DNA of 21,244 bases from Gracilaria domingensis. Its lineage: Eukaryota > Rhodophyta > Florideophyceae > Gracilariales > Gracilariaceae. Where the stretch lies: NCBI GenBank assembly GCA_022539475.1, contig VCMS01000293.1:1-21244 (forward strand), written 5' to 3'. The notes beneath the pieces were generated by a model. That model ran no database searches. It had not been told where the DNA came from and was given only the letters and a program-made list of their open reading frames with translations. The position numbers and the translations under genes are program-made. Below, one piece after another: positions 1-11,390 of this stretch (positions are counted from its first letter, which is position 1; each line of letters opens with the position of its first letter).

Positions 1-2423
1 AGGTTTTCAACGAATTCCGTTTGACACACGCACCAGATTGATTCTAAGTGCATACGTACTGGGTTTAAACCTTGACAAGGGCCACGATTTCAGAAGACTG
101 TTATGAATTTTCAATTGGGCCATCAGGAGAGGCTGGCCCGGTCTTTCCCAGCCTCATCCGAATGGTTTGCTAGTTTCACAAACAGGACATTCAGTCTGGT
201 AGACCCACTTCCAGAAGGCGCCTTCTTAATCGGTAGTCGGCGCAAGCGATGCTGCTCTGACCTGCTCGCTGCATTGGAGCACATGTGTTCTTTTCCATGT
301 CAATTGCATCCACCTTGTCACCCATGAACTTCGTCGTGGCCTACGTTGCCACGCGTTGGTGGCTTCTTCGTTCTATTTATTTCACTTCTCAAACACGCAC
401 GTGGCGTCGATGAAGTGTTGGTGTGAATTTCTTCGCCTTAATTTGTGGAAGCAGCCTCTAGAGCTCCGTTGTTTTAAAACCTACACGCATTAGCAGTTTG
501 CTTTCCAGTTATCAACACTGCAGTTTCTTAATCTGAAACAAACTATTCACCGCGTAGTACAAGGCTGAATCACACTTTATTTGTAAGTGCAACGCCAGCA
601 CGTACTATTAGATGTGATGTAACAAGGAGGAGCAGCGGGGGCTGCCAGTTGAAAGAAAGCGACATCAATTCAGTCACGTATCTTCGTAAAACGTTTCTCT
701 GCTTCAATATCCTCAAGGTTTCTTGGGATGAAGATCACAAACAAGCCCTGCATTTTTCATGACTGCTCGGGCACAGGCTACTTCTTCATAGACCGCTTCA
801 ACAGAATACAGAGCTCTTGTTTCTAATATTTCGCCCAAAATGAATTGACGATTATCTGAGCGGCATTAGATGCTTTGTCCGTGTTTCTGGATACGAAGTT
901 CCTTAAGAGCCTTTTTCTGTCCCTGTACCGACTTACTTACACTGCTGACAATGAATGTCTTTCTCGATTGTAAGTCTATCATTGAGACAGAAAGGTATTT
1001 CGGTCTTGTCTTTGGGCACCATCTGCTGCCCTGGTTACTCGCTACTGGCATGGTCCGCTTCGGTTTTTGGTACACCAAAACCAAACCTTCCCTTTTTCCG
1101 ACACCGAGAACCACCAGCCGATATGGGTTTGCATATTGGATATATCATACGATAATACAGGTTTCTGTATCAAGACTTTAAATCTGTGCGCCTCCTCAGC
1201 TGGAATAGAAGATCATTGGTCACTTTTCGTCTCTCCTCTCCCGTCCAATGAGATCCAGTGCTCAGCGCTTTCGTATCCCCCTCTGTACCCAATCCGCACG
1301 CTTCCTTCGCATTGAACGCCGAATCCCTCACAGCCCATTCAAACCACTGTCACCACAATGCCCCTAAACATCGACAACCAATTCCGAGATGCACACTTCT
1401 GTTTCGCGTATGCAACCTTCATGACCGCTTCGAAACGGTCTATTGCCGTTTTCGCCGTTCTCTGTCCTCACAAGAGACGTCTATGCATCTTAGATGGACA
1501 TCTTCGAAACTTTTCCACTTCGCGGTAATATCTGTCATGGAACATAAACCGACAGATTCAAGAGGTACGATTGGAGACACTGAAATGCATTAGTGAGAAA
1601 AAAAGGCGGGGCCTTTTTCGTAGAAAAGTAAACGGGCCCATTGCTGGTGGTGCAAGATGGATATCATTGGCCGCAATAGAAGCGGTGACATATCTCTCAC
1701 GGTTGCAATTCTGCAAATGGTTCGAACTGAAGAAAAATTGATTTGCGTAGATGGTACACGCTTTGGTGAATATGCACAGAGCGCTTCAATTTGGATTCAT
1801 TCAAACTTTACTTTGACATCGATCTGTATGATACGTTGGAGGAAACGGTTATGAAGCAGTTTGTGATAGAATTGGACCGGAGACTGGGCACGCAGGTTGC
1901 CGATAGCGGACAGGATATGTGTGCTGAAGAAAGTAATTTTCGTGACATGCGCTCTGCTGCAGTGGTCCAGGATTTTTATCTTCTACAAAGCTGGCAGTTC
2001 TCTCAGTATGGTGACTGAGAAACTACTTCGAAACACCGTCTCCAGATATTTAAAGGATGCAACCATTTTGACAAATGTGCATCGACTGTTCACACTTGCG
2101 GAATAGGACACATTCCGTGTGTCAGAAGACATGAACGCGACAATATTGTATTCTCCGCGTAAGTGGTCGGTCAGGCAGATGATAAGCTTTGGGACTTTGA
2201 CCAATCGATGAGTGCGAATCCTCCGGCACACTGTAGACCAGAGGTGACCAGTGGGCGGTCATCTCCGTCACAATGGGGCGTTCCCCGCATTTCAAACACG
2301 GAGAAAGGTATTGCAGGTCATAGGGAAAGCTCGAGTTTCCTTGGCTGGGGGTACCTTTATCGTCACCTTGAATATCCGCAACCGCATTTCATAGCACTGC
2401 GTAGTTTTCAATTCACATCATTT
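1..2423. other. No supported gene
   Basis: I see no convincing gene on either strand. Open frames are short (under about 110 codons), lack recognisable motifs and are interrupted everywhere. Two overlapping plus-strand frames at 1657-1854 and 1791-2018 could be pieces of one old coding region, because they differ by the same one-base step seen in the real genes of this window. They match no family I know. The stretch is probably intergenic or decayed transposon sequence. Confidence 0.5.
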
Positions 2424-4118
2424 TCAACAATAACTTTCGTTGAATGAAGTGTACGAATGACCGGCTATTTCGAAGAATCTCATTTTCCTTGGTTCAGATG
2501 CGCTGTCGGGAATTAATGACATTCGTTGCGTTGGACCATAAGAGCGCGTGACAAACCATGGATCTGGAATGAAAAGCACTGGACGATTGATTTTCTCACA
2601 AAGAACAACATCCAGAATCACGTCTGCTTCAGAATGAGATGTCTTGGCATACTCGAATCTCTTGTGATTGCAACGACTAACAACAAGCTTGTTGCCGGGC
2701 TCTGGTTCAATTTCTGTTAAGCGTCTGATGATTGCGACCTTGATATTCGGCATAGCTTCGTGGCGAAACAAAGACTGCAATAGTCCGTATTTCCTCTCAT
2801 TGTTGAGGGAGTAATGCACACCATCGCGTCTATCCGATGTGCGATACACCTTCTCACCTGCGTAAACTGCAGTACGGAAAGAATGTTCCGCCCACCAATC
2901 AGGTATCGCCTCGAACGAGTACCTCTTGAACAGAATCCCCGTTTTCTTGTCGCTCTCATTCTTAATCAGATGCAACCGCTTAATCCTGTGCTCCACAGAA
3001 CTATTGCACTTCAATATATTCTTCATCTCGTCGAAAAGGTTTTGAAGCATCTGTGGGTTGCCGGGGCTGCCTTGTAACTGTATATCATTTGGTGTGGAAT
3101 GAACTTCATTCTCTGCTTCTGTTTGAATTTGAGTTTCGACCACAGTTCTCGAAAGTACTAATTGAGCAAATTGGAACGGCTGGGTTTCTCTCTCTTGAGC
3201 AGTGGCGTCATTGTTCACATTTATGCTTTCTCTGCCACATAACAGCCGTGGTGTAATGTCATCCAAGTGCTTATTTGTGGAGAGAAAGGCTCGTTTCGTG
3301 ACTTTATGTTTAGTCTCGTTTTCTTCTGTTGAACCTTTCAGAATGCAACCGAAATCTCTGATATGGTTTCCAACGTGATATATCAGACGGTGGAACTTCG
3401 TGTTGATAGAAGAGTTCAGAACTTTCACTACCTCTTTTCCGGTTTACAGACAGATCATTTCAAGATTTTGAATGTTTTTTTCGCTTCTATTGGCATTTGC
3501 AGGTGACTGATTGATTTTAAAGATCTCTATATAAATCAGGTCGGTCTTGAGGCATGCCTGCAAAAGTGGATCAGAATCTGGATTGGTATCAAGAGCTAAG
3601 CCCATAATTGCGTACCAATAGAAGGGCAATGATGACCTGCGTAGTTTTCCAGACAATCCAGCCTGGCGTTCGTTTTCGTTGAGTCGAAAGGGACCTACAT
3701 GACCAATTCTTGCTGCCTTTGGAAGATCCAGTATTCTTTGGTTCGCTATTCTTACGATCATGGCTTTTGACAATCGTTGGTACTGGTTCAGAGCAAAGAA
3801 GGCTTTGTGGTAGTCATCCGGTATCTGTTTTAAAATGCCCAAATCACAAACGTGAAGTTTATTGAACCCAATGCACTTGAATAATCTCCAAGGCGAGCTC
3901 CCCAAACCGTTGATTGCGGCTATCGCAGGAGGGAATTCTAGCGCATAGGAATCCAGTAAGAACTTCTTGGCAGCACGTAGTTCACACGTGGAAACTATTC
4001 CGATTTGGCTTTGCCATTTGTGCCATAGCTTATCATTTTGGTCCACAACAAGTTGACAATATCGTCTGTGTTTCCGGGATGCTAGTTTACAGTCCAAAAA
4101 TCGCAGAAAAAAAATGCT
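2424..4118 (-). pseudogene. Decayed Plavaka/CACTA-like DNA transposase
   Basis: One frame runs from about 4118 to 2424 on the minus strand, broken by a single in-frame TAA at 3444-3446. It would encode about 560 residues, the middle and C-terminal part of a transposase. Family-like features appear in the expected order: a segment with SSPWRLF and KLHVCDLGILK near 3830-3910, where the family has its conserved Leu-His-x-x-x-x-Gly stretch, then HRLIYHVGNHIRDFG and a STEENETKHK segment just after the stop, then a C-terminal region ending in a PDPW motif. The N-terminal zinc finger and first catalytic part are missing, and no ATG opens the frame. Unlike the other long genes here it has a nonsense codon but no frame shift, so it looks genuinely dead. 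The family call rests on remembered motif order, not on an alignment. It is oriented opposite to the transposase at 6203-9335. Confidence 0.6.
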
Positions 4119-4286
4119 AGTATTTCATATGTTAAATTGCGATTAGTGGAAGTTTGAAGTGGAAGAAAAACTAGAGTAAACTCCATATTCTGCAGTATGG
4201 TTCGAATGGAATACTAGGCTTGACTTTCAAACTACGAGTTATTTCTAAGAAATATGAAAGTTGCTAGAATCTTAGAACTAACTTCC

Positions 4287-4376
4287 ATTTCTGCTAGTTC
4301 ACTAGTACTACCGGTCCATCGGTCCAAAAGAGCCATCGGTCGGAAAGCACGGTGGAAGTTCCATCCTAGCAGAAAT
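4287..4376. repeat. Short inverted repeat beside the dead transposase
   Basis: A perfect 11-bp inverted repeat (4287-4297 against 4366-4376, core CTAGCAGAAAT) is extended outward or inward by an imperfect pair around AACTTCCA and TGGAAGTT. Between the arms the words CCATCGGTC and ACTAGT recur. It lies just upstream of the dead minus-strand transposase and contains CACTAG, so it could be a remnant of a CACTA-type terminus. No partner end was found on the other side of the transposase. The right arm also overlaps a possible 3' splice site (CTAG/G) of the intron-rich minus-strand gene. Confidence 0.35.
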
Positions 4377-4760
4377 GAATGTTATTGATGCAGTATTGCA
4401 GGTTCATGCAAGGTATAGCACCACATGAAAACAGGTCCAAACCGGTCATCGTACACATCTCCACCCTACTTCCCACCCCCGAAAATCCATTCTGACATCA
4501 CCAAAGAAGCTCTGTATCATTTGGAAGACAATTACGCATCGAAACTCACCGAATAGATACCCTGAAAATGCTCTCGTTGCCCTCAATGTAGACATCCCCT
4601 TGGTTAGTTTTCTGTTGCCTAGTCTCTTCGTCCATCCCAACATGGAAATAAACACACTTACCTCAACATTCTTCGCCATCTTCATCTCCCCAACTCCCTC
4701 GAAAACATCTCAACTGCACAATTTCCAGCACCGCCACCGATCCATTGCCATCCAACGCAC

Positions 4761-4981
4761 CTGCACATGCACAAACACAAGCTAGTCAAATACTCCGTTA
4801 GATACTTTTCCATCTTCGAAACTTTCCCAAATGCACACTTATCTACTTACCATGTGTCCCTACCTCACCAATAGCCTCGAAAAGACGAATCAAACTGTCC
4901 CGAAAATCCTGCACATACACATAAAACAGTAACCAGTTAGCATTCTTATCAGAACTCGAACAAAGAACATCTCGTACTTAC
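4761..4981 (-). repeat. Duplicated intron-exon-intron block, copy B
   Basis: This block (intron 4981-4909, exon 4908-4851, start of the next intron) closely matches 5535-5299 in layout and sequence. Both have a 73-nt intron with the AATGCTAACTGG branch region, an exon containing GACAGTTTGAT and ATTGGTGAGGTAGGG, and a donor CATG/GTAAGTAGAT. Intronic and exonic sequence are both conserved, so this is a fairly recent tandem duplication about 555 bp apart and not convergence. Confidence 0.7.
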
Positions 4982-5008
4982 CCCGACGCGTACCTTGCCA
5001 TCCACACC

Positions 5009-5118
5009 GAACTCTGACGAACAAGAATTTGGAGTAATGGCAAAGAATGATTACCTGGAAGGCCTCCGTTGAGGTAATCATTCTTTCCATGACCCCAAAC
5101 TCTTGTTCGTCAGAGTTC
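5009..5118. repeat. Hairpin, 47-48 bp arms with 15-nt loop
   Basis: Arm 5009-5056 is the reverse complement of arm 5072-5118 with three mismatches and one unpaired base. The loop is 5057-5071. It lies inside what should be the exon between the introns at 5299 and 4981 of the minus-strand gene. Its stem is long and nearly perfect, like a small foldback insertion or an RNA hairpin precursor. Which of these it is cannot be told from sequence. Confidence 0.75.
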
Positions 5119-5298
5119 AGGGTCATTAGCATGATTCCTCTAGAAACCCAACCACCCAGCCACATCGTAACCATTCTCCCTTATCCACTTCACCTCAAAA
5201 AACACGTTACACATAGGAAACGAAGTAAACCACCGCCTTCCGCCCCATCCCCATTCCACTTCCAATCCAAAGATCCCGCATGCTATAACTCCATGAAC

Positions 5299-5535
5299 CT
5301 ATCGCGCTCATTCTCGCAAACAGCCCCCGCCGCGCAGTCACATATCCCGTTAGCTAACTCTTCGCTATTCGAAACATTCTCAAATGAACACTCATCTACT
5401 TACCATGTGTCCCCTACCTCACCAATACCCTCGACAACACCCATCAAACTGTCCCAAAAGCCCTACGCATACGCATACAACATTATCCAGTTAGCATTCA
5501 CATCAAAAGTCGAACAAAAAGCTTCTCAAACTTAC
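5299..5535 (-). repeat. Duplicated intron-exon-intron block, copy A
   Basis: This is the partner of the block at 4761-4981: intron 5535-5463, exon 5462-5404, intron 5403-5299. The 3' part of its second intron plus the following exon (about 5350-5240) is in turn duplicated at about 5805-5700. The shared words are GAATGAGCGCGA, GTTCATG and GGATCTTTGGATTGGAA or a near variant. The gene therefore seems to have grown by overlapping tandem duplication of intron-exon units. Confidence 0.65.
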
Positions 5536-5904
5536 CCATAGGCCCCCGCCCAAGACATTGACGCTAACCTGCTTCCAAATCCTCTCCGTGCGTCTCGCAA
5601 AATCACGTAACGTTCCGCAGTTAGACTTCGCAAACACCATCAGCATCAAAAGGTCTCACTTACATTGAACCCATTCAGTACCCATCCCAAACATAAAAAA
5701 CCTGAACTACTCCGGTTCCAATCCAAAGATTCCGCACGCTGCAGCTTCATGAACCTGTCGCGCTCATTCTCGCACACAGCCGCCGCCGCGCAAAAACACT
5801 GGTCAGAGTCGCGCATATTCGCCATATCAAACATTTACGCCTCGACTTACCTGTTTCGCACGTTTCACATCCCAGGACAGGACTCTGAGAGGCAACGCCA
5901 CTGA

Positions 5905-6202
5905 AGCTTACAGAAGAAGAACTTCAATCGCAGCCACACTGTACGTCAATCATCGCCGGCCGCGTAATGCGCCGTCCGCGATAATTTTTGAAAGTTGTGT
6001 TCAGAAAAGTTCGAAATCCTCCCCACACTGAAACATGCAGGAAAGGTACGTAAACAATCACGTGCACGGTGGAGTTGGTGGCGTATAAACACACTTTATA
6101 CTCTCCCCTGCAAGGTGCTCCAAGATTCTGCGCCGCACCATCACCACCGACCTCCCTCTGCAAGCAACTTCCCTCACTACTTTCATACCCTCTCACCCAG
6201 CC
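5905..6202. other. Intergenic, likely promoter of transposase
   Basis: No gene is seen. The stretch lies between the start of the minus-strand intron-rich gene and the ATG at 6203 of the plus-strand transposase, so it should hold the transposase promoter and perhaps its left transposon end. I found no clear CACTA-type terminus and no TATA box I would defend. Confidence 0.4.
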
Positions 6203-9200
6203 ATGCACAACTGTTGTTTCTCCCGCTGCTCATTCCATACACAGTCCCTCGCCTCTCTCGCCCAGCATCAGGAGCGATGCAGACACAGGACTGACCCAAA
6301 CCCGTTTCTCACCCCAACACCTCATCGAGGATCCCACTTCCCTCCCCGAACCAAGCGCCGCAGACTCAACAACACCGAACCCCATTTCTTCCCCCCCTGT
6401 AACCGCCCGTCCGATAACGTAGCACTCGCAGACGACGACCCTTATCTCCTGGAACAGCTTGCTCTCTCCCTACGCTCATCCGACGCAGCACAGATACTCA
6501 GCCCGCATCACCAACTCGCCTCCCAGTCCCCTTCCATAGGCTCAGGTAACGCCTTCTCCCCCTCTCCACCCTCACAGAAAGACCACATCCATAACCTCGT
6601 CACCTACATATCCTCCATCGCCACAAAACTCGGAAAGCGTTCTGCTGACGAGCTCATCAACATTCTCAAGCAATCCACCTTTCCCTCTTCCCTCTTCCAG
6701 ACCTCCATCACTTCCGCTGCCGAATGTCTGAAACTGCACTCCAAAATCTTCGAAGAAACAGTCAGCTCCATTGGGTTCACCTCAACCATCATCCATGACA
6801 AAAACCATAGCTTCTCCGCCACCCTCTACCTCAGGGACCCCGTTCAGGTTCTCCTACAACAACTTCGTCTCGCATCCCACAGCAACTCCTTCTTTTATCC
6901 AGTCAAACAAGCTTCAAGAACAGGAACTACCGCAATCGCACACCCTATGGCTTCAGAACTCGGCCGCCATGTCGTCCCGACTATCAAGAGGCATATCATG
7001 CATTCTCCGGACCCCGACGTCATCTGGCACGATCCCAGTATCACCGGCACAGACTCGTTCGTCGGCCTCGTTCAACTATATTCAGACAAGTCTTCCACCT
7101 CTTTGAAAAGTTCTTCTGTTACGTCGTATCCTCTTCACATCACCCTCCTCAATTTCAATGACTCCTTCCGCAGAAGTGCATCACGCAGAACTACACACTC
7201 GTCGGATACATACCCACATCCTTCACCTCCGATTCGTCCTCCACTGACACAGATTCCTTGGGAGTAGCTCCCTCAACCCCCAGCGTGACCCGCATTGTGC
7301 GCATGCAGCTCGTCCAGGAGTTCCTAGAAACCATCCTCAAACCTCTGTATCATATCGGTATGAAGGGTTTTCCCTTCCGCGACGCCAAAGGAGTCCTTCG
7401 TCAATGCCATCCAGTCATCTCCAACTACAGCGCTGACATCCCCGAAGCCAAGGACATTCTCGCATTACTTCATGGCACAAAGCCAAGCAAACCCTGCCAC
7501 CGGTGTCTCCTCCCTCGTTCAAAACTCAACCTCTACCAACCTACTCTCACAGAGCGAACCCTCTCACACACTTTGCAAACCAGAAAAAGACATGATGACC
7601 TACTTCTCGAGGCAGATTCTGCTCTCCTCTCCCATAGATCACGGGTTGCAAGGAACCTCAAAGAAGAAGCTGCAGAACTTCTCCACTCCACCTCTCTCTC
7701 TCCATACAAGTCCTTTCTGGAATCTTACCCTCTTCTCAACATCTCTTCACTGCTCACTCCTTATTCAATCTTCTCCTTGGAGCCCCTTCACAACTTTCAC
7801 CTTGGCATCTCTAAACTCATCAAACTCGCCACAATCGAACGCCTGAAGTCCGATTCTCTTCACACTTCCGTGGGCTTCAATGGATCCTCCAGGTCGTTTC
7901 GGTCCATCAGAACATCTATTCTTACTCACGCCAACTCCATCTTAGCTGACATCGAACGCTCGTTTCCGGCTCCAGGGCTTCATATTGATTTCTCGACATC
8001 TGAAAAGGGTAAGTCTCTCAACGGCTTCTTCACCACTGACGGAATCAGAGGCATGCTAGAAGCAAAGGACTATCGCGCCCTCGACATGGTCTTCCCCTTC
8101 ATCGGTGCATTCTTCGACCGTTGCTGCGGTGAAGTATCTCCCGCCCCAATAACCACCATTTTCACCTCTTACGTCGATCTCGTCAATAACGTTCTACACT
8201 ACCACACTGCCACAGAATGGACTGATGATCGCTTACGCTCTTTGGAGACTCTCATCAAGAACTTCAAGACTCAAACTGTCTCAGTTTTGGGTCCATACCA
8301 GGCCTCCAACTTTTGTACTCTCAAATTTCATCTCCTGGATCACATCATTCCAGACATCCGTCGATACGGAGGCCTCCATTTCGGTGATGCAGGTGTGTAC
8401 GAGCACGCGCATCTCCTGTTCAAGAACCACTACCGCCGTACCTCTCGCAGAAGATCAACTGCGCATAAGGAAACAGTGGACTCAATCCAAGAGTCGCAGG
8501 ATTTCTTACACTCCATCTCGGTAAGGAAACACTTCTCCATGTCTACCAACTCGGCCAGTCGTTTGTCGCAGCGGTGTTCCTCCATGGTTCGTGATGGTAG
8601 TTCATTCTCCCTCTTCGACATCATCACGGCCGACAAGTATCTACGGTCCGATCCAAACGTCCCGTCATCTGCTCTCACAGATTTGTTCTCCAAAACTACA
8701 TTGCAGTTCATCAACCAAATCTCTCGCGACGCCCTCTCTTCCTTCCGTACCCTAAGCTTAGAAACTCTTCAACCGTTGGACAACCCCCATGACATCAAAA
8801 TCACCGTCGTTAACTCCGCTTACATTGTTTCTGGATTCTGCCCCTCGCTGGATGACTACGATCGTCACTTTCAATGCATTAGACTGCGAGAGCCGGAGGT
8901 CTCTTTGTGTGAACGTATTTTTGCAACCACTTCTTTCGGCCCTTCCAAGTCCCCAAAATTCTCTACCGTCCTGGTTAATGGAACTCTTCCTCCCGGTTGT
9001 GCTTCCCGACCGCATGGGTATTCAAAGTCTTTGCCCTGGTTCGCTTTAGCAGATGTAACCAAAGCAATTCCGATTCTGAATTTGCCTTTGTTCGCTTCTT
9101 CGAGGTAACGGAGCCGTTGGATAACATTGACGAATCCTTGAACTGCATTTCCCTCCGCTGGGCCACGGATGACGAGGAAGATCACACATTGCAAACCTCC

Positions 9201-9335
9201 AATTCTCTAAAACGGTCAACAACTGCATCTGTATCCCCATGGTTCGGTCTCGTCCCATTCTCTTCGATCAAAGGCTCGGTACACATCCTCCGACAAAACT
9301 ATCCCGCACGCCCCTTTTTCCCTCCATTGCACTAG
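6203..9335 (+). CDS. Plavaka/CACTA-like DNA transposase, two frame breaks
   Basis: About 1,040 residues in three successive frames: 6203-7267, then 7258-9108, then about 9000-9335. The ATG at 6203 opens a C2H2-like zinc finger (residues 1-30: a CC...C cluster, then H and CRH), as is usual at the N-terminus of this family. Later landmarks in family order are HDPSITGTDSF and LYSDKSSTS (about 7029-7090), LVGYIP (about 7198), a Cys cluster KPCHRCLLP (about 7490), EPLHNFHLGISK (about 7782), a helical stretch with KFHLLDHIIPDIRRYGG and H-rich residues (about 8320-8420), and a C-terminal SSIKGSVHIL. Restoring one base in each window (7162-7267, and 9000-9108, most likely the AAA at 9061-9063) makes one continuous protein. 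No internal stop otherwise occurs, so the copy may be functional. It would catalyse cut-and-paste transposition by DDE chemistry; the individual acidic residues were not assigned. TIRs and target duplications were not identified. Confidence 0.75.
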
Positions 9336-9435
9336 AAGTTCCACCGATTCTACATGAACAGATTCTATCGCAATCCCCGAGCTCGTTTACACTACCATCC
9401 AATCACCAAAATTTCGTAACGTAAACCATAATGCA

Positions 9436-11363
9436 TTAGTGATGTTCTATCCAATTCTCCTCATGTAATCCTTCTTGCACAGACCTTTCCGTCACATCCC
9501 TCTCTGCAGTTATTTCGTAGAACATACGGTGTCCCCGACTGCAGCATCCAACATAGCAATCCAGTACAGCTCCGAGCTTCTCAGAGATCTCTCCCATAAA
9601 CATATCTTCTCGGACAGCAAGGTACATTTTCCTTTTCGACGGAATCCAGTAAACCACAGTGCCCACCCGGTCATCATTTCCATGCGGCGCATCTTCAGCA
9701 TTCGATGGGCCATTTCTGAACTCTGTTGGATAACTCTGCTGCATGCGGACCCTCACGGTCTTCAGTATAATCTCAAGTGCCAGTGGTAGATATTTCCCGA
9801 ACAAGTTGGAGAACAACACTTGTCTCTTACCACCTCTCCCTCGTTCAGACTCTGTCGCGCGAACAACGGACGCTATCCAGGCATCAAGACGTGCCAGATG
9901 CATAATTGTTCCATCCACTGGATCCCTCTCTTCGGTATTCCTCGAACTTGTTTGTAAAACGTCGTAGCCCATGAACTCACGCAGCACCTCCAAGCTCAGG
10001 CTGTTCCGAAAAAGCAAGTCACATGGTTCATCTTCGGTTGCATGATATGGGTTAAAGCCCGAGAAACATATATCTTCTACCTTCTGAGTTCTCCACGACG
10101 ACAGAATCTCACATCCATTTGCATCTTCGGGTAGGAGTTTTTCACGTACCTCTCTGGTTTGTATTTCATACTTGTTCTGCTCCCTTTCATCATTTTTTAT
10201 CGGGGTCCTTACAAGCATGTCGTAACCTAGTCCCATCAATAACTTCTCCTTCGCATGGCGTTTTCGAACACCTATTGCATCACTTAAAGCCTGTTTCAAC
10301 CTTCTGCGCAAACAAATGTCGTGCGTTAACTGTTTCACACAGTCATCTTCCATTTTCATTTCTCGGATAGATTCCGAACGTGGCTTCATTACCTCCGTCT
10401 CCACAATTTGCATCAAAAAATGGTCGCCTCCACCACGTACGGATGGCGTGTACGCCCTCATCTCCATGGCAAGATCCATTGGGCACCGTGGCACTATCTC
10501 CTTCCCATCAACAACCAGCACACTGTCGTCTTTCTCAGGTCCAACTGTCTCACTTCGGTTGCCCCAGTTCCTTGCCGGTATACTCATCTCGAAGCATAGC
10601 TCTCTTGTCTCGTCTTTGGCGTATTGAAGTATGGAGTAATAGACGGTCTTCGCAACACCAACAAACTCGTCGTTCACGTCAATGTTGTACCGCTTCCTGC
10701 TCTTGTTACTGTCACGTTCGTTCCTTTTCCCTCCACGTCTGAGAGCCTCTCTCAAAGAGTGTATGAGAACCTCTTGTTCTCTGACCTTAACCTCCAGTTG
10801 CTCTATGTTCTTCTGAGCAAGTCGTACGCTCATTTTCAGACTTTGTTTGTCCTCTATTGTACGATACAGATCTCCCTTCAGTTTCCCGATCTTTTCCAAA
10901 AGCTCGTATCGCGGAGTAAGGGATTCATCTTCATCTTCTTCCATTGCACCATGCAGGGAAAAGCTCCGTGACAAAGCACCACGATCAACATCTTTATCGT
11001 TCCATACTTCTCTACGGGCGTTTGCTATGACAGGTTCTCGATCGTTCCCCACCCGTCTATTCTCATTTCCATGGTTCGTCCTTCTTCTGACCTGATTGAA
11101 CCTGTTTCTCTGTGACTCACCTGTGACTGGTGTCGGTTGTATCTCGTCTTCGTCTTCGTCTTCCTTGTGTCTGGACCCAACATGAGGGACGGAATCATGC
11201 CTGCCTTCGATGGGAGCCATATGCGTTGCATTTCCGGCGTCCACGTTGTCGTTCGCCTCCACGTTATCCTTGTCCTCGACGTCACTTGGGATATCTACTG
11301 CCTCCGTGGACTCCCGCTCCTTTTTCCACTGCCTTTCTTGGCACGAGAGACACCCTCATTCAT
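9436..11363 (-). CDS. Coiled-coil protein of unknown function
   Basis: About 642 residues. The main frame (11262-9436) has no ATG near its open 5' end. An ATG at 11363 in the neighbouring frame gives a natural basic start (MNEGVSRAKKGSGK) that passes into the main frame if one A is restored in the AAAAA run at 11321-11325. I therefore place the start at 11363. The N-terminal 150 residues are charged and disordered with DEDEDE and EEDEDE clusters. A heptad-like coiled coil follows (about 160-210: LLEKIGKLKGDLYR, then EQLEVKVREQEVLIHSLREAL), then a basic patch (RRGGKRNERDSNKSRKR) and a C-terminal region of about 400 residues with no family I recognise. It is the last gene of the leftward block, 27 bp after the stop of the small basic protein, so the two may even be parts of one product. 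No catalytic motif is visible. A structural or DNA-binding partner is a guess. Confidence 0.65.
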
Positions 11364-11390
11364 TTTCTCGTTCCTCTTCACTTATCCGAA

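Larger units (their letters stand above)
4366..5904 (-). other. Intron-rich minus-strand gene or gene fragment, unknown product
   Basis: At least seven short introns can be read on the minus strand: 5851-5755, 5663-5569, 5535-5463, 5403-5299, 4981-4909, 4850-4761 and 4661-4562 (about 73-105 nt each). A weaker eighth starts at 4549. Nearly all begin GTAAGT, most carry a CTAAC branch site 20-50 nt before the acceptor (for example GCTAAC in the introns at 5535 and 4981, AAACTAACC in the one at 4661), and they end CAG or TAG. Two exons encode related peptides of about 19 residues containing DSL and IGEVG (5462-5404 and 4908-4851). A third related peptide, FEGVGEM, lies in the exon 4760-4662. The frame could not be carried cleanly through all exons, so this may be a decayed gene or one with indel errors. 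First and last exons are not located. No known family was recognised. It is the only clearly spliced gene in the window. Confidence 0.5.

Noticed and set aside
4119..4365. N-terminal part of the dead transposase supplied by exons at 4366-5904
   Set aside because: The exon peptides do not resemble the family's zinc finger or catalytic start, and no splice connects them in frame to 4118.
1582..9441. The 12-mer ATGCATTAGTGA at about 1583 and 9431 as transposon ends or a target duplication
   Set aside because: Pairs of identical 12-mers are expected by chance in 21 kb, and neither site has matching neighbours.
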